DNA of 64,000 nt from Allobosea sp. UNC402CLCol (GCF_000745475.1 NZ_JQJJ01000010.1:558001-622000); one strand, 5' to 3'. Counted from the first letter of the stretch, positions 17,240-26,424 are shown. Numbers and translations are program-made. Notes: generated by a model from the sequence alone, not told the origin.

Positions 17240-17971
17240 ATGCTTCGTGTGGGTCTTGTCGGGCTGGGTCGTATCGCCAGGACATTCCTGAGCCTGCGGA
17301 CGGCGGAGGATGATGCGCACTGGCAAGTCGTCGGTGTCCTCAAGCGGAATGTCGCAGCCGCCGAAAAGGCGGATTTCCCTGTTGTCGACACGCTTGCCGA
17401 AATCGGCGCATTGGCGCCGGACCTTCTGATCGACTTCACCGGGCCGAGCGCACTCAACGCTTACGGAGCCGATCTTCTCCGTCTTGCCGACGTCTGGACG
17501 GTCGGGGCCGCGGCCCTCGTCTCCCCGGCGCTCGAACGGGATCTGCGCGAGGTCGCGGGGCAGACGGGGCATCGCCTGCGATTGCTGCCGGGCGCGATCG
17601 GCGGGTTGGACGCGCTTTCCGCCATGGCGGTCGACCCCGACTCGACTGTTTCGATCTTGGCTTGCACGGCGTCGAATCCGGTCGCGTCGGGGGTGATCGA
17701 TGATGCGCGCTCCGTCGTAGGCAGGAGCCGTGGCGTGAACGTCATTGCCACCGCCGCCTTCGCCTCGCGCGGCCTGGACCGGACGCCGGTCGATCACGTC
17801 GCGGTTGGCGACGGGGAGCAGCGCAGATTCGCCATCGAGGCCGACGGCGCCTACGGGTCATTTCGTGTCTGCATCGATCCGGTGACGGACGCGGAGCGCG
17901 GTACCATGCTTGTGGCCGCCAGTGCCATCGCTGCCCTGCGAAATGGCTACCGCCCGATTTGGGTCGGCTGA
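17240..17971 (+). CDS. Aspartate dehydrogenase (NadX)-like protein with altered active-site segment
   Basis: A 243-residue NAD(P)-dependent protein of the L-aspartate dehydrogenase family. Seen: Rossmann motif LRVGLVGLGRIARTFL, the family block LLPGAIGGLDALSAM, and GVNVIATAAFASRGLDRTPV. In family members I know, a segment of the form N-x-H-x-I precedes the GAFG turn and supplies a histidine; here the matching segment reads RRFAIEADGAYG, without His. The enzyme may therefore have a changed reaction (a different imino acid reductase/dehydrogenase) rather than NadX function. It ends the plus-strand operon with the molybdoenzyme and RidA, suggesting handling of an imine or amino acid made by them. 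Confidence 0.7.
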   Translation: MLRVGLVGLGRIARTFLSLRTAEDDAHWQVVGVLKRNVAAAEKADFPVVDTLAEIGALAPDLLIDFTGPSALNAYGADLLRLADVWTVGAAALVSPALERDLREVAGQTGHRLRLLPGAIGGLDALSAMAVDPDSTVSILACTASNPVASGVIDDARSVVGRSRGVNVIATAAFASRGLDRTPVDHVAVGDGEQRRFAIEADGAYGSFRVCIDPVTDAERGTMLVAASAIAALRNGYRPIWVG

Positions 17972-18182
17972 CGCTGTCTTCATTGAAACGCTCGCTCGCG
18001 GAACGCACCGCGGGCGATGCCAGCTTGAACGGATATTTGCCAGGGCCGAAATGGGCGAAGACCCGGAAGTCAAGCCGCCCAAGGCGCGACGAAGGTTTGT
18101 GCCCGGTGTCATTCGATGCACTCCTTGCCAAGGGAAGTGGTTGCGCTCGGATCGCCGCCACTTCCTTCGATCCCGGCTTTCG

Positions 18183-19271
18183 TCAGGCGGCGAGGTGTCG
18201 GTTGAAGAAGCTGGCCAACTTGTCGAACGGGATCGCGTCGACCTTGTCATAGAGATCGACGTGGCTGGCTCCCGGGATGATCATCAGTTCCTTGGGTTCG
18301 GCTGCGGCTGCATAGGCGGTTTCGCCGAAGTAGCGCGAATGGGCCTTTTCGCCGTGGATCAGCAGGACCGGGCGTGGCGAGATCTCCTTGATGTAGGTCA
18401 GGAGCGGCATGTTCATGAACGAGAGCGGCGTCGTCCGGGTCCAGGAATGGCCCGAGTTGACCGCACGCGGGTGGTATCCGCGCGGCGTCCGGTAATAGTC
18501 GTGGTAGTCGACCAGGAACTGCGCCTCGCCGCCCTTCAGATCGTTGTAGGGCGGCTGGTAGGCCGGGGTTCCGTTCGCGGCGTCATCCCAACGCTGCCGG
18601 CTTAGGTGCTCCAGCGCCTGCGTGCGCTGTTCGAGAGTCACGCTGTCGTTGTAGCCTTTCGACATCACGCGGGTCATGTCGTACATGGTGCTGGCGACGA
18701 CGGCCTTGACCCGCTTGTCCACGGCGACCGCATTCAAGGCCATGCCACCCCAGCCGCAAATGCCGATGACGCCGATCCGCTCGCGGTCGACGGAGGGAAG
18801 AAGCCCGAGATGGTCGACGGCGGCACTGAAATCCTCGGTGTTGATATCCGGCGAGGCAACGTTGCGGGGCTCGCCACCGCTTTCGCCGGTGAAGGATGCA
18901 TCGAAGGCCAGCGTGACGAATCCGCGCTCCGCCATCGTCTGCGCATACAACCCCGATGACTGCTCCTTCACCGCGCCGAATGGGCCGCCGACGGCCAGCG
19001 CCGCCAGCCGCCGGCCGGCCCGGTCCTTGGGCAGGTACAGATCGCCCGCCAGGGTGATGCCGTAGCGATTCCTGAAGGAGACCTTCTGGTGATCGACCTT
19101 CTCGCTCTTCGGGAAGGTCTTGTCCCAGTCCGCTGGCATGCTCTGAGCCTTTGCGTTGGAGAGGTTGAAGAGAGGGGCGGCTGCCAAGACGGCGGCGCCC
19201 GCACCGGTCAGTTTCATCAGATCGCGACGGTCCAGGCGTGTGGTCGACGCCGGGGCTGTATTGGTATCCAT
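18183..19271 (-). CDS. Tat-exported alpha/beta hydrolase (DLH-like)
   Basis: A 362-residue hydrolase. The N-terminus has a twin-arginine signal, LDRRDLMKLTGAGAAVLAAA, ending near AKA-Q. The nucleophile elbow is GICGWGGMAL, with cysteine where serine is usual (G-x-C-x-G), as in dienelactone hydrolase-type enzymes. Later the acid and His appear in LLIHGEKAHS and GASHVDLYD. I chose the ATG preceded by GGGAGA. It is 23 bases downstream of the MFS gene and likely co-transcribed. Periplasmic hydrolase plus efflux pump suggests detoxification. The 211 bases between it and the convergent neighbour hold nothing recognisable. Confidence 0.8.
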   Translation of the reverse strand: MDTNTAPASTTRLDRRDLMKLTGAGAAVLAAAPLFNLSNAKAQSMPADWDKTFPKSEKVDHQKVSFRNRYGITLAGDLYLPKDRAGRRLAALAVGGPFGAVKEQSSGLYAQTMAERGFVTLAFDASFTGESGGEPRNVASPDINTEDFSAAVDHLGLLPSVDRERIGVIGICGWGGMALNAVAVDKRVKAVVASTMYDMTRVMSKGYNDSVTLEQRTQALEHLSRQRWDDAANGTPAYQPPYNDLKGGEAQFLVDYHDYYRTPRGYHPRAVNSGHSWTRTTPLSFMNMPLLTYIKEISPRPVLLIHGEKAHSRYFGETAYAAAAEPKELMIIPGASHVDLYDKVDAIPFDKLASFFNRHLAA

Positions 19272-19294
19272 CGATATCTCCCGTTCTTCCGTGA

Positions 19295-20482
19295 CTATTC
19301 GGGCTTCAGCAGGCGTCGACCGTTGCCGATCAGCGCAACGCCGATGGCGGCCAGGATCAGGCTCCCCATGAAGGTCGCGAAGATCGACAGGCCATCGAGC
19401 AGCATCCCGCCGACGACGGCCCCGAGCAGGATCGAGGCCTGGATCGCGGCGACCATCAGGCTGCCGGCGGCCTCCGGCGCATCGTCTGCGTTCTGCGACA
19501 TCCAGGTCATCCAGATCACCGACATGGCGGTGTTCATGGCGCCCCAAACCGCCAGGAAGACCCCGGCCGCGACGACCGAGCCGCCAAGCAGCAGGAGGCC
19601 GAGCGTGCAGCCGCCCATCAGCAGCGCGGGAAGCCTGAGGAGAGGCGCCACGCTGCCGCTCAGAAACCGACCGGAAGCCCAGGTTCCGACGAAGCCGGCG
19701 CAACCGAGCACCAGCAGCAGGATGGAGAGCGTCGTCACATCCGCCCCCGTCACCAGCTCCAGGAACGGGCGCAGATAGGTGAACATCGTGAAGGCCGAGC
19801 CCCAGGACAGCATCGAGGCGACGAGGCCGCGCAGGAAATACGGGCGCTTCAGCAGGCCGAGCATGGTCCGGACATCCTGCCGCTGGCGCGCCGGGAGTGA
19901 GGGCAACGCGAGCAGATGCCAGACGAGGTTGACGGCGACGATCGGCGTCAGCGCCCAGAACACGGAGCGCCAGCCGAACAGGCCGCCTAGATAGCTGCCG
20001 ACGGGCGCGGCGAAGGCCGCCGCGATGGCCTGGCCGCCATACATCAGCGCCAGGGCGCGCGGCACCTCGCTCTCCGGAACCAGCCGCATGATAACGGCCG
20101 TCGCCAAGGCCCAGAAACCGCCGATGCAGATTCCGAGCAGGGCGCGACCGAGCATCAGGACGGCGAAGTTCGGGGCGACTGCGACCAGTAGCAGCGAGAC
20201 CAACATGAAGGCGGTCATTGCGACCAGGATCCATTTGCGGTTCAGCGTCCCGGCGGCGGTGGTGATGATCATGCTCGCCGCGACCGCGAAGAGACCGCTG
20301 ATCGAGATCGCCTGTCCGGTCTGACCCTCGGTCGCGCGCAGTCCTTCGGCCATTGGCGTCAGCAGGCTGACCGGCATGAACTCCGAGGCGATCAGCAGCG
20401 CCACGCAAAGCGCCATCGAGAGGACGGCGCCCCAGGAGGCGATCGACTTGGTTCCTTCATGCGATACGGCGGTGACCGCCAT
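19295..20482 (-). CDS. MFS transporter, DHA1 drug/sugar efflux type (AraJ/NepI-like)
   Basis: A 395-residue, twelve-helix major facilitator. Family features include the helix-1 segment ALLIASEFMPVSLLTPMAEG (the SEFMPV-type opening shared by AraJ, NepI and SotB), an LMLGRALLGICIGGFWALATA helix 4 and the proline-rich MYGGQAIAAAFAAPVGSYLGG helix 5 (motif C, a mark of drug:proton antiporters). I chose the ATG with GGAGC seven bases upstream, not the earlier in-frame one. Divergent from a LysR gene across a clear inverted repeat. Confidence 0.85.
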   Translation of the reverse strand: MAVTAVSHEGTKSIASWGAVLSMALCVALLIASEFMPVSLLTPMAEGLRATEGQTGQAISISGLFAVAASMIITTAAGTLNRKWILVAMTAFMLVSLLLVAVAPNFAVLMLGRALLGICIGGFWALATAVIMRLVPESEVPRALALMYGGQAIAAAFAAPVGSYLGGLFGWRSVFWALTPIVAVNLVWHLLALPSLPARQRQDVRTMLGLLKRPYFLRGLVASMLSWGSAFTMFTYLRPFLELVTGADVTTLSILLLVLGCAGFVGTWASGRFLSGSVAPLLRLPALLMGGCTLGLLLLGGSVVAAGVFLAVWGAMNTAMSVIWMTWMSQNADDAPEAAGSLMVAAIQASILLGAVVGGMLLDGLSIFATFMGSLILAAIGVALIGNGRRLLKPE

Positions 20483-20565
20483 GTTGCTTCGCTCCTGCAT
20501 CCGTTGCTGCAGTGCAAAATAGCGGTTCAACCTTCGAACGATTACCCGTCTGAATTTGAATGAAC

Positions 20566-20584
20566 TAATCGATGAAATCGATTA
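20566..20584. promoter_or_regulatory. Perfect inverted repeat between MFS and lysR genes
   Basis: TAATCGAT and ATCGATTA flank a 3-base GAA centre, an exact 8-base inverted repeat. It lies 31 bases upstream of the LysR ATG and 84 bases upstream of the MFS start. A LysR-type activator would be expected to bind such a site in the shared intergenic space. Confidence 0.55.
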
Positions 20585-20614
20585 ATCTCGCCTGCGCCAG
20601 AACCGGGAAGCCTT

Positions 20615-21520
20615 ATGGACAAGACCGATCTCAACCAGCTCAGGTGGTTTCAGGTCGTCGCCGAGGAGCACAGCTTCACCCGGGCGGCGGCGAAGATCGG
20701 CGTCGCGCAGTCGACGATCAGCTACGCCATCAAGCAACTCGAAGAGCGCATGGGCGTTCGCCTTCTAACCCGCACCACGCGCAACGTCGCGACGACCGTC
20801 GCCGGCGAGCGCCTGCTCCAGACCATCACGCCGCGGATCGCCGAAATCGAGGACGAGATCGCGGCGCTGACGGCGCTGGGTGACAAGCCGTCGGGCTCGA
20901 TCAGGCTGACGCTCTCCGACCACGCCCTCGAAAGCGTCGTCTGGCCGAAGCTGAAGCCGATCCTCCGGGACTATCCCGACATCCATGTCGAGCTGATCCT
21001 CGACAGCACCTTCCGCAACATCGTCGAGGAGGGTTTCGACGCCGGTGTCAGGCTGGGCGAGAGCGTCGAGAAGGATATGATCGCCGTGCGGATCGGCCCG
21101 GACTGGCGGCTGGTGGCCGTGGCATCGCCTGCGTATCTCGACATGCACGGCGTACCGCAACATCCGCAGGATCTGGTCCGGCACGTCTGCATCAACATGC
21201 GCCACGAGACAGCCGGCGGACTCTATACCTGGGAATTCGAGAAGGATGGACAGGAGCTGCGCGTCCGGGTCGGCGGTCAGCTCACCTTCAACAATTCCTA
21301 CGCCATGATCGATGCGGCGGTGAACGGCTACGGCATCGCCTACGTACCGAACGATATCGTGGAGCGTCAGGTCGCATCGGGCGAACTGGTCCAGGTGCTG
21401 GACGACTGGTCGCCCTTCTTCGACGGCTATTTCCTCTATTATCCCAGCCGCCGACAGAATCTCCCGGCCTTCAAGGTGATCGTCGAGGCATTGCGCCACC
21501 GACGTCCGGCAGGTCCCTGA
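20615..21520 (+). CDS. LysR-family transcriptional regulator
   Basis: A 301-residue LysR protein. The winged helix is at residues 5-65 (FTRAAAKIGVAQSTISYAIKQLEERMGVRLLTRTTRNVATT). The rest is the two-lobed effector domain, with the R-x-G pattern FDAGVRLGESVEKDMIAVRIG and the C-terminal NSYAMIDAAVNGYGIAYVP. This subgroup commonly controls divergent MFS or oxidoreductase genes and belongs with the hydrolase-MFS pair here. No catabolic neighbour on its own strand. Confidence 0.85.
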   Translation: MDKTDLNQLRWFQVVAEEHSFTRAAAKIGVAQSTISYAIKQLEERMGVRLLTRTTRNVATTVAGERLLQTITPRIAEIEDEIAALTALGDKPSGSIRLTLSDHALESVVWPKLKPILRDYPDIHVELILDSTFRNIVEEGFDAGVRLGESVEKDMIAVRIGPDWRLVAVASPAYLDMHGVPQHPQDLVRHVCINMRHETAGGLYTWEFEKDGQELRVRVGGQLTFNNSYAMIDAAVNGYGIAYVPNDIVERQVASGELVQVLDDWSPFFDGYFLYYPSRRQNLPAFKVIVEALRHRRPAGP

Positions 21521-21613
21521 ATCGTTGGGGTCCGCTTTCGGGCAATGCGCCAAGGTTAGCTCGTGGCGCGACCCCGACACGCCGGTGATTTTCCGGCGAT
21601 CCCGAGAGCAAGC

Positions 21614-23176
21614 CTAGCCGTCGGATCCACCGGCCAAATACACTCCCAGGCTGCCGCGATCGACATGGGCGATCGGCGCCTTGTAGGTGATCCGGCCGTT
21701 CGAGATCACTGCGACCGTGTCGGCAAGCTCGAGCACCTCGTCGAGATCCTCGGAGACGAGGAGGACCGCCGCACCGTTGTTCCGTGCCTCGACGATGCGC
21801 GCACGGATGTCCGCGGCCGAGGCGAAGTCGAGGCCGAAGCAGGGATTGGCGACGACGAGCACGGAGATCCGCTCGGAGGAGAGTTCGCGCGCGAGCACCG
21901 CTCTCTGCACATTGCCGCCTGACAGCGCTCCGATCGGAGCGTCGGGCGAGGGGCCGGCGACACGGAAGCGCGCCATCAGCTCGCGGCCGGCCGCGCTGAT
22001 CGCGCGACGATCGAGCCACCAGCCGCGCCGGCTGAGGGGCGGCTTCTCGAAACGCCGAAAGGCGATGTTGTCGGCGATCGACATTCCGAAGACGGCAGCG
22101 TTCCGCAGCGGCTCCTCCGGCACGACGAACATGCCGGCTTCGTCGAAGGCGCGCCGCGTCGGCACGAAATCGCGCCCGTTCACGAAGATCTGCCCATCCG
22201 TCAGCGGCCGCTGTCCGCAGCAGGCCTCGACCAACGCGTTCTGTCCGTTCCCGGAGACCCCGGCCAAACCCACGATCTCGCCCGCAGCGACTTTAAGGCT
22301 CACGCCGCGCAAGGCCGGTCTGCCGTCCCCGTCCTCGGCGAAGAGCCCGGCGAGCTCCAGCGCAGGCTCGTGCGACCGCGGCATCTCGCGCCTGAGCGGC
22401 TGCACCGCCTTGCCCTTGTCCGGCCCGGGCGCTTCGCCGACCATCATCGCGGCCATTTCCCGGGTCGTCAGCCCGCGCCCCGAGCCGGCGATCCGCCCAT
22501 GCCGCAATATCGTGACGGCGTCGGCGAACGCCTTCACCTCGCGAAACTTGTGGGTGATCATCAGCACGGTGATCTCGCCGCGCTCGGCCATCGCCTTGAG
22601 ATGCCCGAGCATCTCGTCGGCCTCGGCCGGGGTCAGCACCGATGTCGGTTCGTCCAGGATCATGAAGCGCTGGTCGAGGTAGAGCAGCTTCAGGATTTCG
22701 AGCTTCTGCCGTTCCCCGGCCGAGAGTGCGCCCACGTTCCGATCGAGCGGCACGCGGAACGGCGTGCGGTCGAGAAAGGCATCGAGCCGTCGCCTCTCCG
22801 CTGCCCAGTCGATGACGGCGGGCGCGTTGCGCCGCGCGATGACGAGATTCTCGGCACCCGTCAGCGAGGGCACCAGCGTGAAGTGCTGGTAGACCATGCC
22901 AAGGCCGAGCGCCTGCGCCTCGCGCGGATTGCGGATCCGTGCCTCGCGGCCGTCGAGCAGCACCTCCCCTTCATCGGCGCGGTGGAAGCCCATCAGGCAT
23001 TTGACGAGCGTCGACTTGCCGGCGCCGTTCTCGCCCAAAAGCGCATGGAACTCGCCGGCCGGGACCTTGAGCGAGACGCGGTCGAGCGCCTGGAACGCGC
23101 CGAACCGCTTCGACAGGCCGATGGCTTCGAGGGCTGCGCCCCTTGCGGCTGGAATGGTGAACGCCTCGGGCATCAT
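21614..23176 (-). CDS. ABC transporter ATP-binding protein with two ATPase domains (nucleoside/BMP-type importer)
   Basis: About 520 residues with two nucleotide-binding domains. The first is complete: GENGAGKSTLVK, signature LSAGERQKLEILK, Walker B FMILDEPTSVLTP. The second has the degenerate Walker A GVSGNGQNALVEACCG and signature LSGGNVQRAVLAREL, with VANPCFGLDF in place of a normal Walker B Asp-Glu. This asymmetry is normal for carbohydrate and nucleoside importers of the RbsA/NupA type. GGGAGG stands just before the ATGATG start. It follows the second permease gene by 7 bases and completes the importer with the BMP-type binding protein. Confidence 0.9.
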   Translation of the reverse strand: MMPEAFTIPAARGAALEAIGLSKRFGAFQALDRVSLKVPAGEFHALLGENGAGKSTLVKCLMGFHRADEGEVLLDGREARIRNPREAQALGLGMVYQHFTLVPSLTGAENLVIARRNAPAVIDWAAERRRLDAFLDRTPFRVPLDRNVGALSAGERQKLEILKLLYLDQRFMILDEPTSVLTPAEADEMLGHLKAMAERGEITVLMITHKFREVKAFADAVTILRHGRIAGSGRGLTTREMAAMMVGEAPGPDKGKAVQPLRREMPRSHEPALELAGLFAEDGDGRPALRGVSLKVAAGEIVGLAGVSGNGQNALVEACCGQRPLTDGQIFVNGRDFVPTRRAFDEAGMFVVPEEPLRNAAVFGMSIADNIAFRRFEKPPLSRRGWWLDRRAISAAGRELMARFRVAGPSPDAPIGALSGGNVQRAVLARELSSERISVLVVANPCFGLDFASAADIRARIVEARNNGAAVLLVSEDLDEVLELADTVAVISNGRITYKAPIAHVDRGSLGVYLAGGSDG

Positions 23177-23183
23177 GCCTCCC

Positions 23184-24104
23184 TCACCGGGTGATCGAGA
23201 GCTCGCCCGGCGCGTGCCGGGCGGCGCGACTGGCACTGCCCGTGCCGGCCATGACGAGGAGGGTCAGGATGTAGGGAGCCGCGTTGAAGAAATAATAGCC
23301 CGCGGTGATGCCGATCGATTGGAGCGCCGGTCCGAGCGCGCCGGCCGCGCCGAAGAGAAGCGAGGCGGCGAGGCAGCGCCGTGGCTGCCAGCGGGCGAAG
23401 ATCACGAGCGCGACCGCCATCAGCCCCTGTCCCGACGACAGCCCCTCGTTCCAGCTTCCGGGATAGAAGAGCGACAGGAAGGCCCCGCCGATGCCGGCAC
23501 TCGCCCCGCCCAGCGCAGTCGCGACGAGGCGCACGCGGTCGACGGCGATGCCGAGCGCGCGGGCCGCGGCCGCGTCGTCTCCCGTGACCCTGACGACGAG
23601 GCCGGCGCGAGTGTTGCGAAACGCCCAGTCGAGCAGAAAGGCCAGCGCGATGCCCAGGAGAAAGAGCGGGCTGACGTCGAGCGCGAGAGCGAGCGACGGG
23701 ATGCCCAGCCAATCGCCAAGCGGGAGCGAGGGAAGCCGGGGCGCAGTCGGCTGGATGTAGGGCTTGCCCAGGAAGACGGCGAGACCGGTGCCGAACGACA
23801 TCATCGCGATGCCGATTGCGACATCGTTGACGCGCGGCAGGCGGCAGATCGCGCCGTGGAGCGCACCAAGGGCGAAGCCGGCCGCCGCAGCGGCAGCCAC
23901 GCCCAGCCAGGGATTGCCGCTATGGTAGGAGACGGCGAAGGCGACCATCGCGCCGAGCACGAGGGTTCCCTCGAGCCCGAGATTCACACGTCCCGACTTC
24001 TCAGTGAGGCATTCGCCGAGCGAGACGAAGAGAAAGGGCGTCGACACGCGGATCGCGCCGGCGACCATGGCCACGAGGACCGCGAAAAGGCCGGCATCGG
24101 TCAT
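23184..24104 (-). CDS. ABC transporter permease, nucleoside/BMP type (second permease)
   Basis: A 306-residue membrane protein of the BPD_transp_2 fold (branched-chain amino acid, ribose and nucleoside importers). Eight or more hydrophobic segments are visible. The coupling region reads RVTGDDAAAARALGIAVDRVRL, the G-x-x-x-x-A-A-x-x-x-G-I motif of this group. The N-terminal TPFLFVSLGECLTEKSGRVNLGLEG is the conserved opening of the NupC/YufQ-like permeases. Its ATG overlaps the end of the first permease gene by 4 bases, so the pair is coupled. Confidence 0.88.
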   Translation of the reverse strand: MTDAGLFAVLVAMVAGAIRVSTPFLFVSLGECLTEKSGRVNLGLEGTLVLGAMVAFAVSYHSGNPWLGVAAAAAAGFALGALHGAICRLPRVNDVAIGIAMMSFGTGLAVFLGKPYIQPTAPRLPSLPLGDWLGIPSLALALDVSPLFLLGIALAFLLDWAFRNTRAGLVVRVTGDDAAAARALGIAVDRVRLVATALGGASAGIGGAFLSLFYPGSWNEGLSSGQGLMAVALVIFARWQPRRCLAASLLFGAAGALGPALQSIGITAGYYFFNAAPYILTLLVMAGTGSASRAARHAPGELSITR

Positions 24105-25228
24105 GGCCGCTGCCTCGCGCCGCGAGGCTGGAAGATCGCAAAGCGCCCATAGAGCGTCTCGCTGGTCAGGAGGGTCACGAAGATCACGCCTTCGAGGAGC
24201 GCGACCGTCGCGTCGGGGAGGCCGAGCCGCCGCTGGATCAGGCCTCCTGCGGCGCTGAGCCCGCCGAAGAGGATCGCGACCGGCGGGATTGCGAGCGCGT
24301 TGTGGCGGGCGAGGAACGAGACGAGGATGCCGGTGAAGCCGTAGCCCGCCACCAGAGAGACATTGGCGGCGCCGTGGACCGTCGCCACGTCGAAGAAGCC
24401 GGCAAGGCCGGCGGCCGCCCCCGCGAGCAGGCAGCAGAGCACGAGCAGGCGCCCGACCGGCAGACCCTGGCCGAGCGCGGCGTGCGGATTGCCGCCCGCG
24501 ATCCGGATGGCGAAGCCGGTTGTCGTCCGGCTGATCAGCACATGGGCCGCCAGGCACGCGATGAGGCCGGCCACCAGACCCCAGTGCACCGAGGTGCCCG
24601 GGATCGGACCGAGCATGGTTTCTGCCCCGATCGGATGGGTCGACGGCTTGTTGGGCGAGGCCGGGTCGCGCAGGGGGCCTTCAACCAGGAAGGAGAGCAC
24701 GGCGACCGCGATATAGGCGAGGAGCAGGCTCGCGATGGTCTCGTTGACGCCGCGCCGATGGCGGAGCACGCCCACCAGCCCGATCCAGAGCGCGCCGGCC
24801 GCCGTTCCGGCGATCGCCATCAGCAGGAGGACGAGAGGGGCGGGCGCCCAGCCGAGCAGCGGCAGGGCGGCGGTTGCGGCGGCGAGCCCGCCCATGACGA
24901 AAGCACCCTCCCCACCGATGATCATGAGACCGGCGCGGGCGGGAAGCGCAACGCACAGCGCGGTCAGGATCAGTGGCGCTGCGCGCTGAAGCGTGTTCTG
25001 CCAGGAAAAGGCCGTGCCGAATGCGCCCCGCCAGAGCAGCTGGAAGAAGGCGGCGGGCGACTGTCCCATGGCGAGCAGGATCGCCGAGAAGATCGCGGCC
25101 GAGATGGCGAGCGCGAGCGCGGGAACGACGACGAACTCGGCAGCCCGGCGGAGCTCGTCCGCTCCCCGCATCGCGAAGCCCGCCGAGCCATGCGTCGCTT
25201 GATCTCCGGAAACCGCAGGTCTTTCCAT
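24101..25228 (-). CDS. ABC transporter permease, nucleoside/BMP type (first permease)
   Basis: A 375-residue inner-membrane protein with about ten hydrophobic segments. The typical GLMIIGGEGAFVMGGLAAA segment (matching the N-L-G-x-E-G motif of the partner) and the coupling loop IRIAGGNPHAALGQGLPVGRL are present. The block LRHRRGVNETIASLLLAYIAV is characteristic of the YufP/NupB side of nucleoside importers. The start is an ATG after GGCGAG, 77 bases downstream of the binding protein gene. Forms a heterodimer with the following permease. Confidence 0.88.
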   Translation of the reverse strand: MERPAVSGDQATHGSAGFAMRGADELRRAAEFVVVPALALAISAAIFSAILLAMGQSPAAFFQLLWRGAFGTAFSWQNTLQRAAPLILTALCVALPARAGLMIIGGEGAFVMGGLAAATAALPLLGWAPAPLVLLLMAIAGTAAGALWIGLVGVLRHRRGVNETIASLLLAYIAVAVLSFLVEGPLRDPASPNKPSTHPIGAETMLGPIPGTSVHWGLVAGLIACLAAHVLISRTTTGFAIRIAGGNPHAALGQGLPVGRLLVLCCLLAGAAAGLAGFFDVATVHGAANVSLVAGYGFTGILVSFLARHNALAIPPVAILFGGLSAAGGLIQRRLGLPDATVALLEGVIFVTLLTSETLYGRFAIFQPRGARQRP

Positions 25229-25305
25229 CTCGCCGCCATAGCTCCAGACGTTGCCTTGCGGAGCCGGGCGGAGGCAGAGCGGGCCGCCTTCCGGTCCGGC
25301 TGACC

Positions 25306-26424
25306 TCAGGTGACCGATCCCTCGATGCCCTCGACGAGATAATTCGCGGTCTCGAGCTCGGGCGCGTAGTTGCCCAGCGCGCTGCCCGGGGCGACGATCA
25401 CGTTGCCCTTGTTGTCCCTGATCGGGCCGGCAAACATCGGCTGCCCCGCCCTCAGGGCCGCGATCGCTTCCGTGGCGGCACGGCGTGCCTCCTCGCTCGC
25501 GCCCGCGCCGAAGGGCGTGCTGGTCACCATGTCCTTGTCGTACCCGCCGATCGCGACGTTCGGCAGCGGTTCGCCTCTGGCGAGCAGCTCCGCGAAGCCC
25601 TTGTAGATCGTCTCGTACTTGGTTTCGGCGCCGGTGATGAAGCCCTTGGGTGCGAGGGCAGCCTGCGAGGTGTTGTGGCCGCAGCTCTTCACGCCGCGCC
25701 GCTCCAGCGTCTCGACGATGACCTTGGGGCTGTCGACATGGCAGGCGACGACGTCGCAGCCCGCGCTCGCGAGCGCGTTCGCGGCCTCGGCCTCCCGCAC
25801 CGGCAGGGACCAGTCGCCGGTGAAGATGAGCTTGACGGTCGCGCCAGGGTTTCCCTTGCGCACGCCCAGCATGAAGCTGTTGATGGTCCGCAGGACGAGA
25901 CTGATGGGCTTCGCCGCCACGTAGCCGATCTTGCCGGTCTTGGAGGACAGCCCGGCGGCGACGCCGTTCACGTAATGCGCCTGGTCCATATAGGCGAAAT
26001 AGCCGCCGAGATTGGCGGGATGCTTGTCGGCCGACCAGAGCGTCGTGGGATGGCGGAGCTGCACATCCGGGTACTGCCTGGCGATATCGACCATGAACGG
26101 ATTGAAATAGCCGAATGAGGTGCCGAAGATCAGCTTCGCGCCGTCGAGCTCGATCATCGACTTCATGGTGTTCGCCACGGCGAGCGTCTCGGGCACGTTC
26201 TCCTCTTCGACGACGGAAACGCCCGGAACCGTCTTCAGGGCCTCGACCGCCGTGGCGTGCGACTGGTTCCAGCCGAAATCGCCGCGCGTGCCGACATAGA
26301 TGACGCCGACGACGAGCTTGTCTGCCGCGCCGGCCGTGCCGGGCCATCCGGCCGAGGCGAGCGCCGCAGCGCCCGTCGTGGCCCCCAAGACGAGGCTCCG
26401 CCGCGAGATCCCTGCTGCCGTCAT
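25306..26424 (-). CDS. BMP-family ABC transporter substrate-binding protein
   Basis: A 372-residue periplasmic protein of the basic membrane protein (PnrA/TmpC/Med) family, which in characterised cases binds purine or pyrimidine nucleosides. The N-terminus is a Tat signal, GISRRSLVLGATTGAAALA, cleaved near AGA-AD. The mature start LVVGVIYVGTRGDFGWNQSHATAV carries the conserved G-D-x-G-W-x-x-x-H that contacts ligand. Later GHNTSQAALAPKGFITG and GGYDKDMVTS match the family. I chose the start with GGGGAG upstream. This gene opens the four-gene importer operon. Ligand may be a nucleoside, purine base or other N-heterocycle. Confidence 0.85.
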   Translation of the reverse strand: MTAAGISRRSLVLGATTGAAALASAGWPGTAGAADKLVVGVIYVGTRGDFGWNQSHATAVEALKTVPGVSVVEEENVPETLAVANTMKSMIELDGAKLIFGTSFGYFNPFMVDIARQYPDVQLRHPTTLWSADKHPANLGGYFAYMDQAHYVNGVAAGLSSKTGKIGYVAAKPISLVLRTINSFMLGVRKGNPGATVKLIFTGDWSLPVREAEAANALASAGCDVVACHVDSPKVIVETLERRGVKSCGHNTSQAALAPKGFITGAETKYETIYKGFAELLARGEPLPNVAIGGYDKDMVTSTPFGAGASEEARRAATEAIAALRAGQPMFAGPIRDNKGNVIVAPGSALGNYAPELETANYLVEGIEGSVT

